Of a stretch of 64,000 nucleotides of DNA, positions 37,118 to 45,673 are shown piece by piece. This stretch comes from Nonomuraea solani (GTDB lineage: Bacteria > Actinomycetota > Actinomycetes > Streptosporangiales > Streptosporangiaceae). The position numbers and the translations under genes were made by a program. The DNA lies in contig NZ_FNVT01000002.1 of NCBI RefSeq assembly GCF_900108335.1, positions 248,001 to 312,000 on the forward strand, given 5' to 3'. How positions within the stretch are numbered: the stretch's first letter is position 1; every line of letters begins with the position of its first letter. The notes under the pieces are model-generated. The model was not told the DNA's origin. It saw only the letters and a list, made by a program, of their open reading frames with translations, and searched no databases.

Positions 37118-38644
37118 CTACGGGAGTTCGAGCACAAGGTGGACGGTGCCGTCGGGCAGGGCGGCCGTGAGCGCGGCAAGCTGGTCGCGGGTCACGGCCA
37201 GGACGACGCCGCGCTCGCCCAGCACGTCGAGGACCACGGCGCCTGAGGCGGTGACAGAGGCCTTTTCCCGGTTCTTCGGGACGACGTGGATCGTGATGAT
37301 CCCTCCCCGGCCCAGCGCGGGTATGACCGTCACCTGGGGCGGCCCGAGCGCGAGGGCGGAACGTCTCGTAAGGCGCCCGCTGGGCAGAGGCGGCCCGAGC
37401 TCGCCAGGCGCGATCGGCGACTTCGCCGCGATCGGCCGGAGCGTGTACCGGCCGAGCAGGCGGTCGGCGGCGGCACCGGTCACGTCGCCGGCGGCGAGCA
37501 CGTGGTAGGCGGGCAGGTCGCGGGCGGCGGCGCCGGACCCGGAGGACCGCCCGACCGCGGTGACGCTGAGGACCGCGCACCCGAGGAACACCACGGCCAG
37601 GAGGGCGACGAGCACCGGGCGGGTGCGCGAGCGCCGCACCCGGGAGGGCGGTATCGGCCTGGTGGCCACGCTGGGCGGCCGCTCGATCTCCGGCGGAGGT
37701 TCGGACGCGGACGGGGGGAGCGGCGTGGGCTCCGACTCGCCGCCTTCGGGAGCCGGGGGCAGCCCCTTGGGGTAGCCGAGGTGGGCGGCCCGGTCGGTGC
37801 TGACGCTGCCGCGCATCCACATCTGGTCGAGCGCGGTCCACTGCTTCAGCTCGGCGTCGAAGTCAGCGGGACGGTCGAGCCCCATGGCGTCCAGCAGCAG
37901 CCAGCGGTGCACGTCGAACGCCGCCCGGTAGAGCTGCCCGTACGGCTCGGCGGCGCGGATCGCCGCCCGGTAGCCGCCCCAGGCGACCAGCAGGCCGCCG
38001 GACAAGCAGAGGAACGCCCCGTACCAGGGCAGCAGAAACGCGCCCAGCAGCCCTCCGACGACCGCGAACGCGCCGCCGAGCGCACTGATCGTGATGGCGT
38101 GCTCCAGGTCCGCGGTGGCCAGGGCGAACGCCTGCCGAAACGCCTCCGGCAGCACCGGGTAGAGGCGCGGCCAGGCGGTGGAGGAGTCGAGGCGGTAGCG
38201 GTCGGCGCTGTGCTCGGCGGCACCCCGCAGGATGTTGCCGAACGTGGTCGGCATGAGCTGCCGTTCGCTCACGGGGTAGGAGGCCCACCGATCATCCTCC
38301 TCCGTGAGCCACTGGAAGAACACCCGGTGCCGGCGGGTGAGCCGCCCTGCCAGCCACTCGCCGCCGGGCAGGTCGCGCCATTCGCCCTGATACCGCTTGA
38401 TCAGGGCGGGCAGCCGCGCGGCGAACAGCTGAGCCGACAGCAGCACCAGCACCAGCGCCAGGAGGGCCAGCAGGACGCGTAACTCGGCGTTCAGGCCGGT
38501 CCACCAGCGCAGGGTCTCCGTCCAGCCGACGCCCGCGGCGATCAGCGCGCCGAGTGCGGACAGGAAGAACAGGATCGGGATGAGCACGGTGGAGAACAAC
38601 CGGCGATCGAGGGCGCCGAAGAGCGCGTCGAACAGGCCACCCAC
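37118..38644 (-). CDS. Cassette A: membrane protein with SAF domain
   Basis: The 508-residue protein starts at GTG 38644, one base after the preceding stop. Two membrane segments lie near the N-terminus (VLIPILFFLSALGALIAAGV; LLALLALVLVLLSAQLFAAR), two more near 195-245 (VVGGLLGAFLLPWYGAFLCL), then a Pro-rich linker (about 285-340) and one last segment (VLVALLAVVFLGCAVLSVTA). The extracytoplasmic end has an SAF-type domain (YHVLAAGDVTGAAADRLLGR, RPIAAKSPIAPGEL). SAF domains bind sugars or act in pilus and flagellar assembly (CpaB, FlgA). Here the operon suggests a surface sensor part of the CHAT cassette. Ten bases separate it from the TPR gene. Confidence 0.75.
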   Translation of the reverse strand: MGGLFDALFGALDRRLFSTVLIPILFFLSALGALIAAGVGWTETLRWWTGLNAELRVLLALLALVLVLLSAQLFAARLPALIKRYQGEWRDLPGGEWLAGRLTRRHRVFFQWLTEEDDRWASYPVSERQLMPTTFGNILRGAAEHSADRYRLDSSTAWPRLYPVLPEAFRQAFALATADLEHAITISALGGAFAVVGGLLGAFLLPWYGAFLCLSGGLLVAWGGYRAAIRAAEPYGQLYRAAFDVHRWLLLDAMGLDRPADFDAELKQWTALDQMWMRGSVSTDRAAHLGYPKGLPPAPEGGESEPTPLPPSASEPPPEIERPPSVATRPIPPSRVRRSRTRPVLVALLAVVFLGCAVLSVTAVGRSSGSGAAARDLPAYHVLAAGDVTGAAADRLLGRYTLRPIAAKSPIAPGELGPPLPSGRLTRRSALALGPPQVTVIPALGRGGIITIHVVPKNREKASVTASGAVVLDVLGERGVVLAVTRDQLAALTAALPDGTVHLVLELP

Positions 38645-38645
38645 G

Positions 38646-39152
38646 TCAGCCCGCCCCGTAGAACGGCACGAATTCGTGGCCCGAGACGCAGTCGTAGGTC
38701 TGGGTCTGCTGAAAGCGGGCGAAGGTGTTGACCTCCCCGCAGGTCCGGCAGCGGATGCGGAGGGGCGGCGCCAGGGACCGGGGCCGGCCGAGCCCGCCGC
38801 CGGCGCCCAACTCGTGAGGGTCGGCCAGCGCGCGGGCCAGCTCGGCGCGGATGACGGACACGGGAACGACGCCGACCGGGCGCTCCCCTAGATCGGTGAG
38901 GACCAGCGCGTCGGCGCCGGCGAGCAGCGCGTCCAGCACCTCCTCGGAGTTGAGGACCACCGCGAGCGGGGTGTCCGCGGGGATCGCGATCGCCGGGCCC
39001 GGCCCGGTGGGCCCCACCAGGCCGGCGGTGCGGCCCTGCGCGTCCACGAGCACGAACGGCCGCTCTCCCACCTGCTCGGGGACGCTCTGCCCGTGGAGGA
39101 AGTCGGCGTCCGCCAGCTCGGAGACCGGCCGCCCCGAGGTCACCTCTCCCAT
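38646..39152 (-). CDS. Cassette A: CBS-like protein with C-terminal Cys/His cluster
   Basis: The 168-residue protein has two CBS-like halves (RPFVLVDAQGRTAGLVGPTG and ADALVLTDLGERPVGVVPVS) that could bind a nucleotide. It ends with a zinc-ribbon-like tail, RIRCRTCGEVNTFARFQQ then YDCVSGHEFVPFYG, providing C-x2-C and C-x3-H. ATG 39152 is chosen because GAGG lies five bases upstream; GTG 39158 is also possible. It begins about ten bases after the CHAT stop, so translation is coupled. A ligand-sensing adaptor for the protease is inferred. The CBS assignment is from pattern only. Confidence 0.65.
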   Translation of the reverse strand: MGEVTSGRPVSELADADFLHGQSVPEQVGERPFVLVDAQGRTAGLVGPTGPGPAIAIPADTPLAVVLNSEEVLDALLAGADALVLTDLGERPVGVVPVSVIRAELARALADPHELGAGGGLGRPRSLAPPLRIRCRTCGEVNTFARFQQTQTYDCVSGHEFVPFYGAG

Positions 39153-39161
39153 CTCCACCTC

Positions 39162-40430
39162 TCAGTACCAGTCGCCGACGAGGATGAAAGGAGCCCAGTA
39201 GTAGGGGTCCGCGAACACCCGGGACCCGGGCCCGGCGTCGGTGGCGGGCCCGGCGAGCATGATCCGCTTCTGGGCCACCCGCAGCAGCTCCAGGTCCGAA
39301 GCGTTCAGGCCGGGTGTCCTAAGCGTGTCGGCGAGGAGGCGCAGCGCCGCCTCGCCGTCGCCGGAGCGGGCGAGCATGCGGGCCTCCTCGCGGGCCAGGG
39401 TGGCCGTCGCGGCGGGATCGTCGCCGAGGCGTTCGCGTGATTCGCGGGCATGGGCGAGCACGTCCGCGAGCGTCCGCTCGCACAGCAGGGCCTGCGCCTG
39501 CCGCAGCGCCTCGGCCTTGGAGGTGCCGCCGGCCAGGGCGGCGTAGAAGTCGCGCAGCAGCATGCTGGTCGACAGCTCGTCCACGCGCCACAAGGTCACC
39601 AGCGCCGACGGCGCGCCCGCGTAGAGCAGGGCGCGGGTCAGCCCGATCAGCTCGTCGCCCGGCCGCCGGTCGCTGACGCCGGTCTCGCACGCGGCCAGCG
39701 TCACCAGATCCACGTCGAGAGTCATACCGAGGAGGTCCTGGGCGCTCAGGCGCCCGTCGGCCAGCTCGATGCCGGACCGCATGGGCTCGTCGGGGTCGAA
39801 GACGCCGTGCGCGCTGAAGTGCAGGATTGCGGGAGAGGCGTCCTTCGACGCGAGCGCCGCCAGCAGCTCCGCCCGTGAGGCGGTCCTGCCGACCAGCATC
39901 CGGATGTGCCCGAGTTGCGACGCGATCGCCCGCGCCTGCTCGCGGGCGAAGACCAGGGGGCGATCGGAGGGCGGGTCCGCGACGATCAGCGCGGAGTCGC
40001 GCCGCCGCTCCGTCCTCTTGGCCAGGCAGTACTGCAGCACGGACGCGCTCGGCGTCACCACCACCGGATTCCGGCGAGACAGCGCAATCCCGTCGTCCAC
40101 GGGCACGGCGTGCAGCGGCAACCGGTGCAGCACGTCGTGCGGAACCAAGTACACCAGGTCCCCCGGCCGCGCCCACCGCGTCACGGGCGCCACCAGCCGG
40201 GCCAGCGGCTCCTCACGCAACAGCGCGCCCAGCGCCGGACGGCCCCCGCCCAGCTCCGCCCGGATCCGCTCGGCCAGCGCGCGGACCTCGGCGCGAGAGA
40301 AAGGAACGGTGGCCAGATCCGCTTCAGAGGAGTCGGCGGTGATGCCGAAGACAAGGGCGCGCTCGTCGCTCAGGAAGTATTCAACGAGGACGATGCGTGG
40401 TGTGCCGCTCGACCCCGTCGCTCCCTGCAT
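39162..40430 (-). CDS. Cassette A: CHAT-domain caspase-like protease
   Basis: The 422-residue protein starts at ATG 40430 with TGGAGG upstream and heads the four-gene operon. It has the CHAT fold of caspase-like cysteine peptidases: LVYLVPHDVLHRLPLHAVPV, LIVADPPSDRPLVFAREQAR, catalytic His208 in ILHFSAHGVFD, catalytic Cys248 in LVTLAACETGVSD, then GLTRALLYAGAPSALVTLWR. Some 90 helical residues follow the domain. CHAT proteases act in bacterial conflict and regulated cell death, for example the TPR-CHAT protease of type III-E CRISPR systems. There is no TPR array on this chain; it is encoded separately at the operon's end. Confidence 0.9.
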   Translation of the reverse strand: MQGATGSSGTPRIVLVEYFLSDERALVFGITADSSEADLATVPFSRAEVRALAERIRAELGGGRPALGALLREEPLARLVAPVTRWARPGDLVYLVPHDVLHRLPLHAVPVDDGIALSRRNPVVVTPSASVLQYCLAKRTERRRDSALIVADPPSDRPLVFAREQARAIASQLGHIRMLVGRTASRAELLAALASKDASPAILHFSAHGVFDPDEPMRSGIELADGRLSAQDLLGMTLDVDLVTLAACETGVSDRRPGDELIGLTRALLYAGAPSALVTLWRVDELSTSMLLRDFYAALAGGTSKAEALRQAQALLCERTLADVLAHARESRERLGDDPAATATLAREEARMLARSGDGEAALRLLADTLRTPGLNASDLELLRVAQKRIMLAGPATDAGPGSRVFADPYYWAPFILVGDWY

Positions 40431-40559
40431 GAGACCTCCAGCGTGGTGGATGTCACAACGAGCTATCGATCAGATTGTGACAGCGACCATGCCACGAGGC
40501 CATCCGGTATTCGGGGTCGTCCACGGAGGTGCCCCAGGCTTACGGCCGTATCTCCAGGT

Positions 40560-40940
40560 ACGGGGAATCGCGCAAGTCACCAAAGAGCTGCCGGCGTTCT
40601 CGACGCTGGACAGCATGGAGTCGACGATCCGCGGCCAGGTCAACGGGCAGACCTTCCAGACGATCTGGCGGCGGCTGAGCGCCGGGGACCGTGCCCGGAT
40701 CGAGGCGTTGCTGGTGGTCGGGCCGGGCGGCAAGAGCGATCTGGACCGGTTGAAGAAGCCGGCGCGGCGGGCGAGCTGGTCGAAGTTCAAGGAGCAGGCC
40801 ACCCACCTGGCGTGGGTGGAGGGGGTGTGCGACACCGAGGAGGTGCTGGAGGGTATCGCCGCTTCGAAGGTCGCCGATTTCGCGGGTGAGGCCGATGCGG
40901 CCGACGCCGATGTGCTGGCCCGTAAGCCGCGCCACAGCTG
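40560..40940 (+). pseudogene. Tn3-family transposase fragment
   Basis: An open frame reads TKELPAFSTLDSMESTIRGQ, VNGQTFQTIWRRLSAGDRAR, LVVGPGGKSDLDRLKKPARR, EQATHLAWVEGVCDTEEVLE and GIAASKVADFAGEADAADAD, an unmistakable piece of the N-terminal half of TnpA from Tn3-type transposons. Both ends are missing, including the DDE domain, and no start codon or 38-bp terminal repeat is visible. It lies between the CHAT operon and an SDR gene. Confidence 0.85.
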
Positions 40941-41010
40941 GTGGTCCCGGACGTCCCGCAGGACGTCCAGGTCACCAAAGATGACACCGGTAATGAGGCG
41001 GCACGAGCGC

Positions 41011-41760
41011 TCAGTAGGCAAGCTCCCCGATGCCGCCATCGACGCGCAGCACGGTGCCCGCGGTGTAGGCGGACTCCTCCGAGGCGAGATAGACGGCTGC
41101 CTTCGCCAGTTCGGTGGCGGTCCCTAGGCGATGGAGGGGCACGGTCCGCCGGAGTTCGTCGTAGATGGCGGCCTGCCGCTCGGGGCCAAGCGACTTGAAC
41201 GTGTCCGTGAGGGTCGGCCCCGGGCTCAGCCCGTTGACCCGGACACCCCGGTCCTTCAGCTCATAGGTCAGCCCGCGGGAAAGGGACAGCAGGCCCGCCT
41301 TGGCGGCACCGTAGACCGCCGCGTTCTCGTGCCCGATGAAAGCCGAGACCGAGCCGACGAGAATGACCGAGGCTTGCCGTGACAAGAGCGGCAGCAAGGC
41401 CTTGATCAGGAAAAACGGTCCCTTGAGGTTGGTGGCGACGAGCCTGTCGAATGCCTCCTCGGTCCATTGCTCGATCGAGAGATGGGTGACGTCGGCGGCG
41501 TTGCTCATCACGATGTCGAGCTGCGGCCACTCCTCCTGCAGCCGCGCCGCGAGCGCCGCCTGGCCGGGCACGTCGCCGGCGTCGCTGAGGATGGGCAGCA
41601 GCGGGCCGTCCAACTGCCGGGCGACCTCATCCAGCCGTTCCCGCGAGCGGCCGGTGATCGCGACAGCCGCTCCCTCGGCGAGGAACTGCCGGGCTGTCTC
41701 GAGGCCGATGCCGCTCGTCCCGCCTGTGATCAGTGCGTACTTTCCGTCAAGACGACCCAT
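41011..41760 (-). CDS. Short-chain dehydrogenase/reductase
   Basis: The 249-residue classical SDR has the cofactor motif ALITGGTSGIGLETARQFLA, DIVMSNAADVTHL (variant of NNAG), catalytic Ser in ILVGSVSAF, Tyr and Lys in AAVYGAAKAGLLSLSRGLTY, and PGPTLTDTF. The start at ATG 41760 is chosen from family alignment; an in-frame GTG lies at 41778. Its substrate is unknown. It is 293 bases from another SDR gene on the same strand. The gap 41761-42053 has no recognisable gene. Confidence 0.9.
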   Translation of the reverse strand: MGRLDGKYALITGGTSGIGLETARQFLAEGAAVAITGRSRERLDEVARQLDGPLLPILSDAGDVPGQAALAARLQEEWPQLDIVMSNAADVTHLSIEQWTEEAFDRLVATNLKGPFFLIKALLPLLSRQASVILVGSVSAFIGHENAAVYGAAKAGLLSLSRGLTYELKDRGVRVNGLSPGPTLTDTFKSLGPERQAAIYDELRRTVPLHRLGTATELAKAAVYLASEESAYTAGTVLRVDGGIGELAY

Positions 41761-42053
41761 TGAACTCAATGTCCTCACTCACGCCAAAGGCGCGTCGTTC
41801 TGGTAGCGATGACGGGCCGTTCCCGCCATCACGGGGCACCCGCCGCAGGCGGCTCCTGCCTGCGGTCAGGGCTGTGGCCGACGGCTTTCCCCGGCGGACC
41901 GAAACACATTTCTTGATCTTCCAGGCCTCGTCCCCGGGAGGCATGAGTGTCGTGGTGGTGGCCGAGTCCCTGTACGGCCCTGGCAGGCCCGGCATGGGAA
42001 TACAGACGATCGGAGAACGCCCAGGCCGCCTCCGCGTATCGGCGCGTCCGGAA

Positions 42054-42794
42054 TCAGATGGCGGTCCGGCCGCCGTCGGCGGCCACGACGGCGCCGGTGA
42101 CGTAGCCGGCCTGGTCACTGGCGATGAAGGCGATGACCCGGGCGACCTCGGCCGGGTCGGCGGTGCGCTTCAGCGCGGTCGTCAGGCCCATGCCGCCGAG
42201 GTCCGGGCCCATGGCCGCCACCACCTTGGAGGTGGTCATCGGGCCGGGCGCCACGGCGTTGACGCGCACGTTGGAGGCGGCGAACTCGGCCGCCCAGGTG
42301 CGGGTCAGGGACTCAAGCGCCGCCTTGGTGGCGCCGTAGACCGCCATCGGCGGCATGCCCAGGGCGGCCGCCGTGGAGCTGACGTTGACGATGCTGCCGC
42401 CCCCGCCGGCGGCCATCTTCGGCGCGAGCCGGGCGACCAGGCTGAACGGCGCGCGCACGTTGACCGCGAAGGCGGCGTCGTAGGCGGCGAGGTCCTGCTC
42501 GGCGGTCGCGCTGAACGGGACGACACCCGCGTTGTTGACGAGGATGTCCACCGCACCGGCGTCCTCGGCCAACCGCTGCACGGCCTGCGGGTCGGCCAGG
42601 TCGGCGGGAATGAAGCGCACGGAGCCGCCCGCGCTCGCCTGCACGTCGTCCACGACCCGGGCGGCGCGCTCCGGGTCGGTGCCGGTGATGATCACGTTGG
42701 CCCCGCCGGCGGCGAGGATCCTCGCTGTCGCGTGCCCGAGCCCGCCGATGGCACCCGATCCGGTGATCAGTGCCGCCTTTCCGTTGAAGTCCAT
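42054..42794 (-). CDS. Short-chain dehydrogenase/reductase
   Basis: The 246-residue classical SDR has AALITGSGAIGGLGHATARI (glycine motif with one extra residue), DILVNNAGVVPFSATAEQDL, catalytic Ser in SIVNVSSTAAAL, Tyr and Lys in AVYGATKAALESLTRTWAAE, VRVNAVAPGPMTT and the C-terminus GYVTGAVVAADGGRTAI. The start at ATG 42794 is preceded by an AGG-containing site. It is divergent from a TetR gene with an operator-like site between, so TetR control is likely. Confidence 0.9.
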   Translation of the reverse strand: MDFNGKAALITGSGAIGGLGHATARILAAGGANVIITGTDPERAARVVDDVQASAGGSVRFIPADLADPQAVQRLAEDAGAVDILVNNAGVVPFSATAEQDLAAYDAAFAVNVRAPFSLVARLAPKMAAGGGGSIVNVSSTAAALGMPPMAVYGATKAALESLTRTWAAEFAASNVRVNAVAPGPMTTSKVVAAMGPDLGGMGLTTALKRTADPAEVARVIAFIASDQAGYVTGAVVAADGGRTAI

Positions 42795-42845
42795 GTGGTC
42801 CTGCCTCTCGTCCGCCGGCGCGTTCACTCGCCGCCAACTTCTATG

Positions 42846-42855
42846 TGATCGTTCA
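42846..42855. promoter_or_regulatory. TetR operator candidate
   Basis: TGATCGTTCA is an imperfect palindrome (four of five positions match) inside CTATGTGATCGTTCAATAAG, upstream of the SDR gene and divergent from TetR. Many TetR repressors of this subgroup bind TGAACGATCA-like sites. It overlaps the probable promoter of the SDR gene. Confidence 0.5.
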
Positions 42856-42921
42856 ATAAGTCGCTCAGCCGTCACGGTACGGTATTTCGTGCAAGCGGTC
42901 AAAAAGTCGTACCCTGGGGGT

Positions 42922-43521
42922 ATGGCACGGACAGGACGCCCCCGCGCATTCGACAAAGACCAGGCCCTGGAGCGCGCGCTCCTGCTGTTCTGGTCCCGGG
43001 GCTACGGAGAGACCTCCGTTCAGGACCTGGTCGACGCGCTGGCCCTGGAGCGAGGCAGCCTGTACGGCGCCTTCGGCGACAAGCGGCAGTTCTACCTGGC
43101 GGCGGTCCAGTTGTACTGGGACACCTACGAGCGCCAGCTGGTCACGGCACTGGCGGCCGGCCCGGTGCTGCCGGCGCTGCGCGAGGTCCTCGCCAACCCG
43201 GCCCGGGCGCAGGAGCACGCCTCCGACGTCGGCGTTCCACAAGGGTGCATGATCGGCAACACCACCGCCGAACTGGTCCCGCACGATGCCGAGGCCCGCG
43301 AGATCGTGGCCCGCTCGCACGCCCGCTTCACCCAGATCGTCGCCGCCGGCCTACGGCGCGCGCAGGCCGACGGCGAGGTCACCCAGGCCGCCACCCCCGA
43401 GGCCCAGGCGCAGCTCCTGCTGTTCACCGTCCAGGGCCTTTCCCTGGTCTCCCGCGCCGGGCTCGACACCTCTGCCGCACTCGCTGCCGTCGACGCCCTG
43501 ATCGACGCCCTCCGCGCTTAA
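42922..43521 (+). CDS. TetR-family regulator
   Basis: The 199-residue protein has the HTH FDKDQALERALLLFWSRGYG then ETSVQDLVDALALERGSLYG and AFGDKRQFYLAAVQLYWDTY. This is the subgroup with GSLYGAFGDK that often controls adjacent SDR or electrophile-reducing genes. The C-terminal domain contains GCMIGNTTAELVPHDAEARE. The start at ATG 42922 has only GGGGG nearby. It is divergent from the SDR at 42794 and likely represses it. Confidence 0.9.
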   Translation: MARTGRPRAFDKDQALERALLLFWSRGYGETSVQDLVDALALERGSLYGAFGDKRQFYLAAVQLYWDTYERQLVTALAAGPVLPALREVLANPARAQEHASDVGVPQGCMIGNTTAELVPHDAEAREIVARSHARFTQIVAAGLRRAQADGEVTQAATPEAQAQLLLFTVQGLSLVSRAGLDTSAALAAVDALIDALRA

Positions 43522-43751
43522 TCCGCGGGCACGAGGCCCCAACCGCACCATCGACCGGTCCGGCGAGCACCCCCGACCCACACGCCCCCGCCGAGCCCCT
43601 GGCCGCCCACCTGACGGCACTGACCGCCGACATCACCGCCGCCACCCGGCTCAACGATCAGCCCGCCCCGGTCACACTCGCGCACGCCTGCCGCGGCTTC
43701 GTGCTCGCCCCCCGGATAGTTCGGCGGTGGATGCGGACTTGGCGTGAACGC
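43522..43751. other. Spacer with an unassigned relic
   Basis: One frame (43560-43740) reads PLAAHLTALTADITAATRLN then PVTLAHACRGFVLAP, which looks like a fragment of a real protein, but there is no start and I cannot name a family. No other gene is seen. Confidence 0.35.
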
Positions 43752-44783
43752 CTAGCGGGACTCGTTGCTTTTGATCTCCGGAAGGTCCCAGAGGCGGACG
43801 GTGTGGTCTCGGCCGGCGGTGATGACGGCGGGGCGGGCATTCAGTTCGGTGAACCGGACGGCGAACACCTCGCTGGAGGCGTCGCTTTCCTCCCGCCGGT
43901 GCGCGGTGTTCGGCTCTGCCAGCAGGCGCCGGTCCGCGATGTCCCACAGGCAGAGCGTGCCGTCCTCGCCGCCGGTCGCCGCGACCACGCGACCGTCCAC
44001 GACACCGGCATCGAGGCACTCGACATTGCCTCCCGGCACGGTGATCGGCTCGGCCCAGACCGGGTCGTCGGCGTCGCTCACATCGCACACCGCAAGGACC
44101 CGTTCTCCGGCCGCGACCAGGAACGCCTGGTCTTGAACGGTGACCAGCGCGAAATGGTTAAAGCCGTCATCGATGTCGTCGGGCACGTCGAGTTCGACGA
44201 TGGGTTCGTCTTCGTCGAAGTCCCACACGGTGATGCCGCCCTGCACGCCGTTGGCCGCGATGACCGACCGTCCCCACAGTGTTCCGGCCGCGATGCTCCC
44301 TTCGCATTCCAGTTCGTCGGTCAGCCAGAAGAGACTGTCGTTCTTCGCCGGGCTCTGCACCTCCATACCCGGGGCGGCAAAACCGAGAACGAAGAGGGTC
44401 TGTCCGCTGAGTGTCACCGCGCGAGCCGAGCTCACGCTTGTGGGTTCGGCACCGTCTAGTACCGCGCCGGTTTCCAGGTCCCATTGCGCGAAACCCTGGT
44501 GGTCACCGCCGCCACCGACCACGATCCGGCCGTTGACCACCGCGGCTCCGAGCGCGGTGAGATCGGTGTAATCCACCCTGTCCGAGTTACCTTCATCAAG
44601 CCACGGATTATCGAGTTGGTACTCGGCCCACTCATCGGTCGTCGGATCCCACGTGCAGACGCGCCGGCTGACATGGTGCGTGCACACCACCAAAGGGCGT
44701 TCAGCCACGACGACGAGGTCGAAATCCAGGACGGCGCTTTCGGAGGGCACCTGGCTGGTCAGGACGGGTCGGAGTGCAGGCAT
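43752..44783 (-). CDS. WD40-like beta-propeller protein
   Basis: The 343-residue protein has repeated four-strand blades with WD-like endings: RRVCTWDPTTDEW, GFAQWDLETGAVLDG, GGITVWDFDEDEPIVELDV, GTLCLWDIADRRLLAEPNTA, HTVRLWDLPEIK. There is no signal peptide or membrane segment and it is acidic. Such propellers are scaffolds for protein contacts. It lies between the two CHAT cassettes but on its own, so a link to them is speculative. There is no clear ribosome-binding site before ATG 44783. Confidence 0.75.
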   Translation of the reverse strand: MPALRPVLTSQVPSESAVLDFDLVVVAERPLVVCTHHVSRRVCTWDPTTDEWAEYQLDNPWLDEGNSDRVDYTDLTALGAAVVNGRIVVGGGGDHQGFAQWDLETGAVLDGAEPTSVSSARAVTLSGQTLFVLGFAAPGMEVQSPAKNDSLFWLTDELECEGSIAAGTLWGRSVIAANGVQGGITVWDFDEDEPIVELDVPDDIDDGFNHFALVTVQDQAFLVAAGERVLAVCDVSDADDPVWAEPITVPGGNVECLDAGVVDGRVVAATGGEDGTLCLWDIADRRLLAEPNTAHRREESDASSEVFAVRFTELNARPAVITAGRDHTVRLWDLPEIKSNESR

Positions 44784-44872
44784 GGGTGGATCTTAAGCGC
44801 GGAGCCCGACAATGATCAGCAAAATACCCGGTTGTGACAGGGGAGGTGACTGGCGCTCCTGGCAGTGGTCCG

Positions 44873-45001
44873 TTAGATGCTGAGGGCGTATCGGTCCTGG
44901 TGACCGTCTTGATGGATGCGGCGTTGTTCGTGGTCGATGTGGAAGGTCCAGTCCCTGTCCAGGTCACCGTTGCTGATGACCGCCCGGCGTTTAATGGTCA
45001 T
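44873..45001 (-). pseudogene. C-terminal transposase-like fragment
   Basis: The minus strand encodes 42 residues, MTIKRRAVISNGDLDRDWTF then HIDHEQRRIHQDGHQDRYAL, ending at a stop. The W-x-F-x2-x-H-x-E-Q-R-R-x-H pattern reminds me of the C-terminus of some actinomycete transposases. It has no ribosome-binding site. The family is not certain. Confidence 0.35.
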
Positions 45002-45099
45002 CTAGGGTTAATAGTCTCTTCCCGCTGGTCAGAGCGTGATGATCTCTTCTTTCACGTGGGGCACGTTGGCTGATCTCCACAGCAAGTTGCCGACAGCGC

Positions 45100-45371
45100 G
45101 ATCGGCCTCCTGCGGCTCACGGGCGGCCCGAGCACGGCCTGGGCCTGTTCCAGGCGCACCTGGCCGCTGTCGCGGGCGGCGGCGGTCTCGGCCGCGACGC
45201 GCTCGCGGTGGTAGGGGGTGCGGTGATCGGGGCTGCAGTCCAGCGCGTCGGCGCGCTTGCCCGGTGGCAGGGCGCCGCCGCAGTCGCGGCAGGCCCGGCG
45301 GCGCGGGTGCGCGCGGCGCGCTCGGCGGCGACTGCTTCCTTCACCCGGCCGGTCAGTGGTTCCGGCATGGT
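45100..45371 (-). pseudogene. Relic of a small zinc-finger protein of mobile elements
   Basis: An N-terminal piece MPEPLTGRVKEAVAAERAAR is followed, after a frameshift near 45300, by ACRDCGGALPPGKRADALDC then SPDHRTPYHRERVAAETAAA. The C-x2-CG-x2-LP-x3-R-x-DA-x2-C pattern is that of small zinc-binding proteins often found on actinomycete plasmids and integrated elements; the second Cys pair is broken. The remaining part of 44784-45673 holds no gene I can support. Confidence 0.4.
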
Positions 45372-45673
45372 CTTCCCGTCCGCGGGGTCCGCGGCGGGGC
45401 CGGCGTCCTCGAGGACATTGGGACCAGCCACTTAAATTTCATGGGCGTTCGCCACACCCTTTCAGTGGATTAGTCAGTTGATTGCACCCAGGAAGAGACA
45501 AAGCCGCTCATAGCGCATTATTCCTCTGCTGCCCGTGCCTGCCGATCGCTCGTGGCTCGGTAGTCGGCCGTCCGCGACAATGAGAATTTTCCGGCCAGGC
45601 TCGTCGAAGTGGACCCGGATGCCTATCATCTGGCGATGACCGTTGTTCCCGCAGAATGGAGGTTCGCCGAACG

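Noticed and set aside
43752..44783. WD40 protein as a member of a CHAT cassette
   Set aside because: It is isolated, separated from both cassettes by debris, regulators or SDR genes, so there is no operon evidence.
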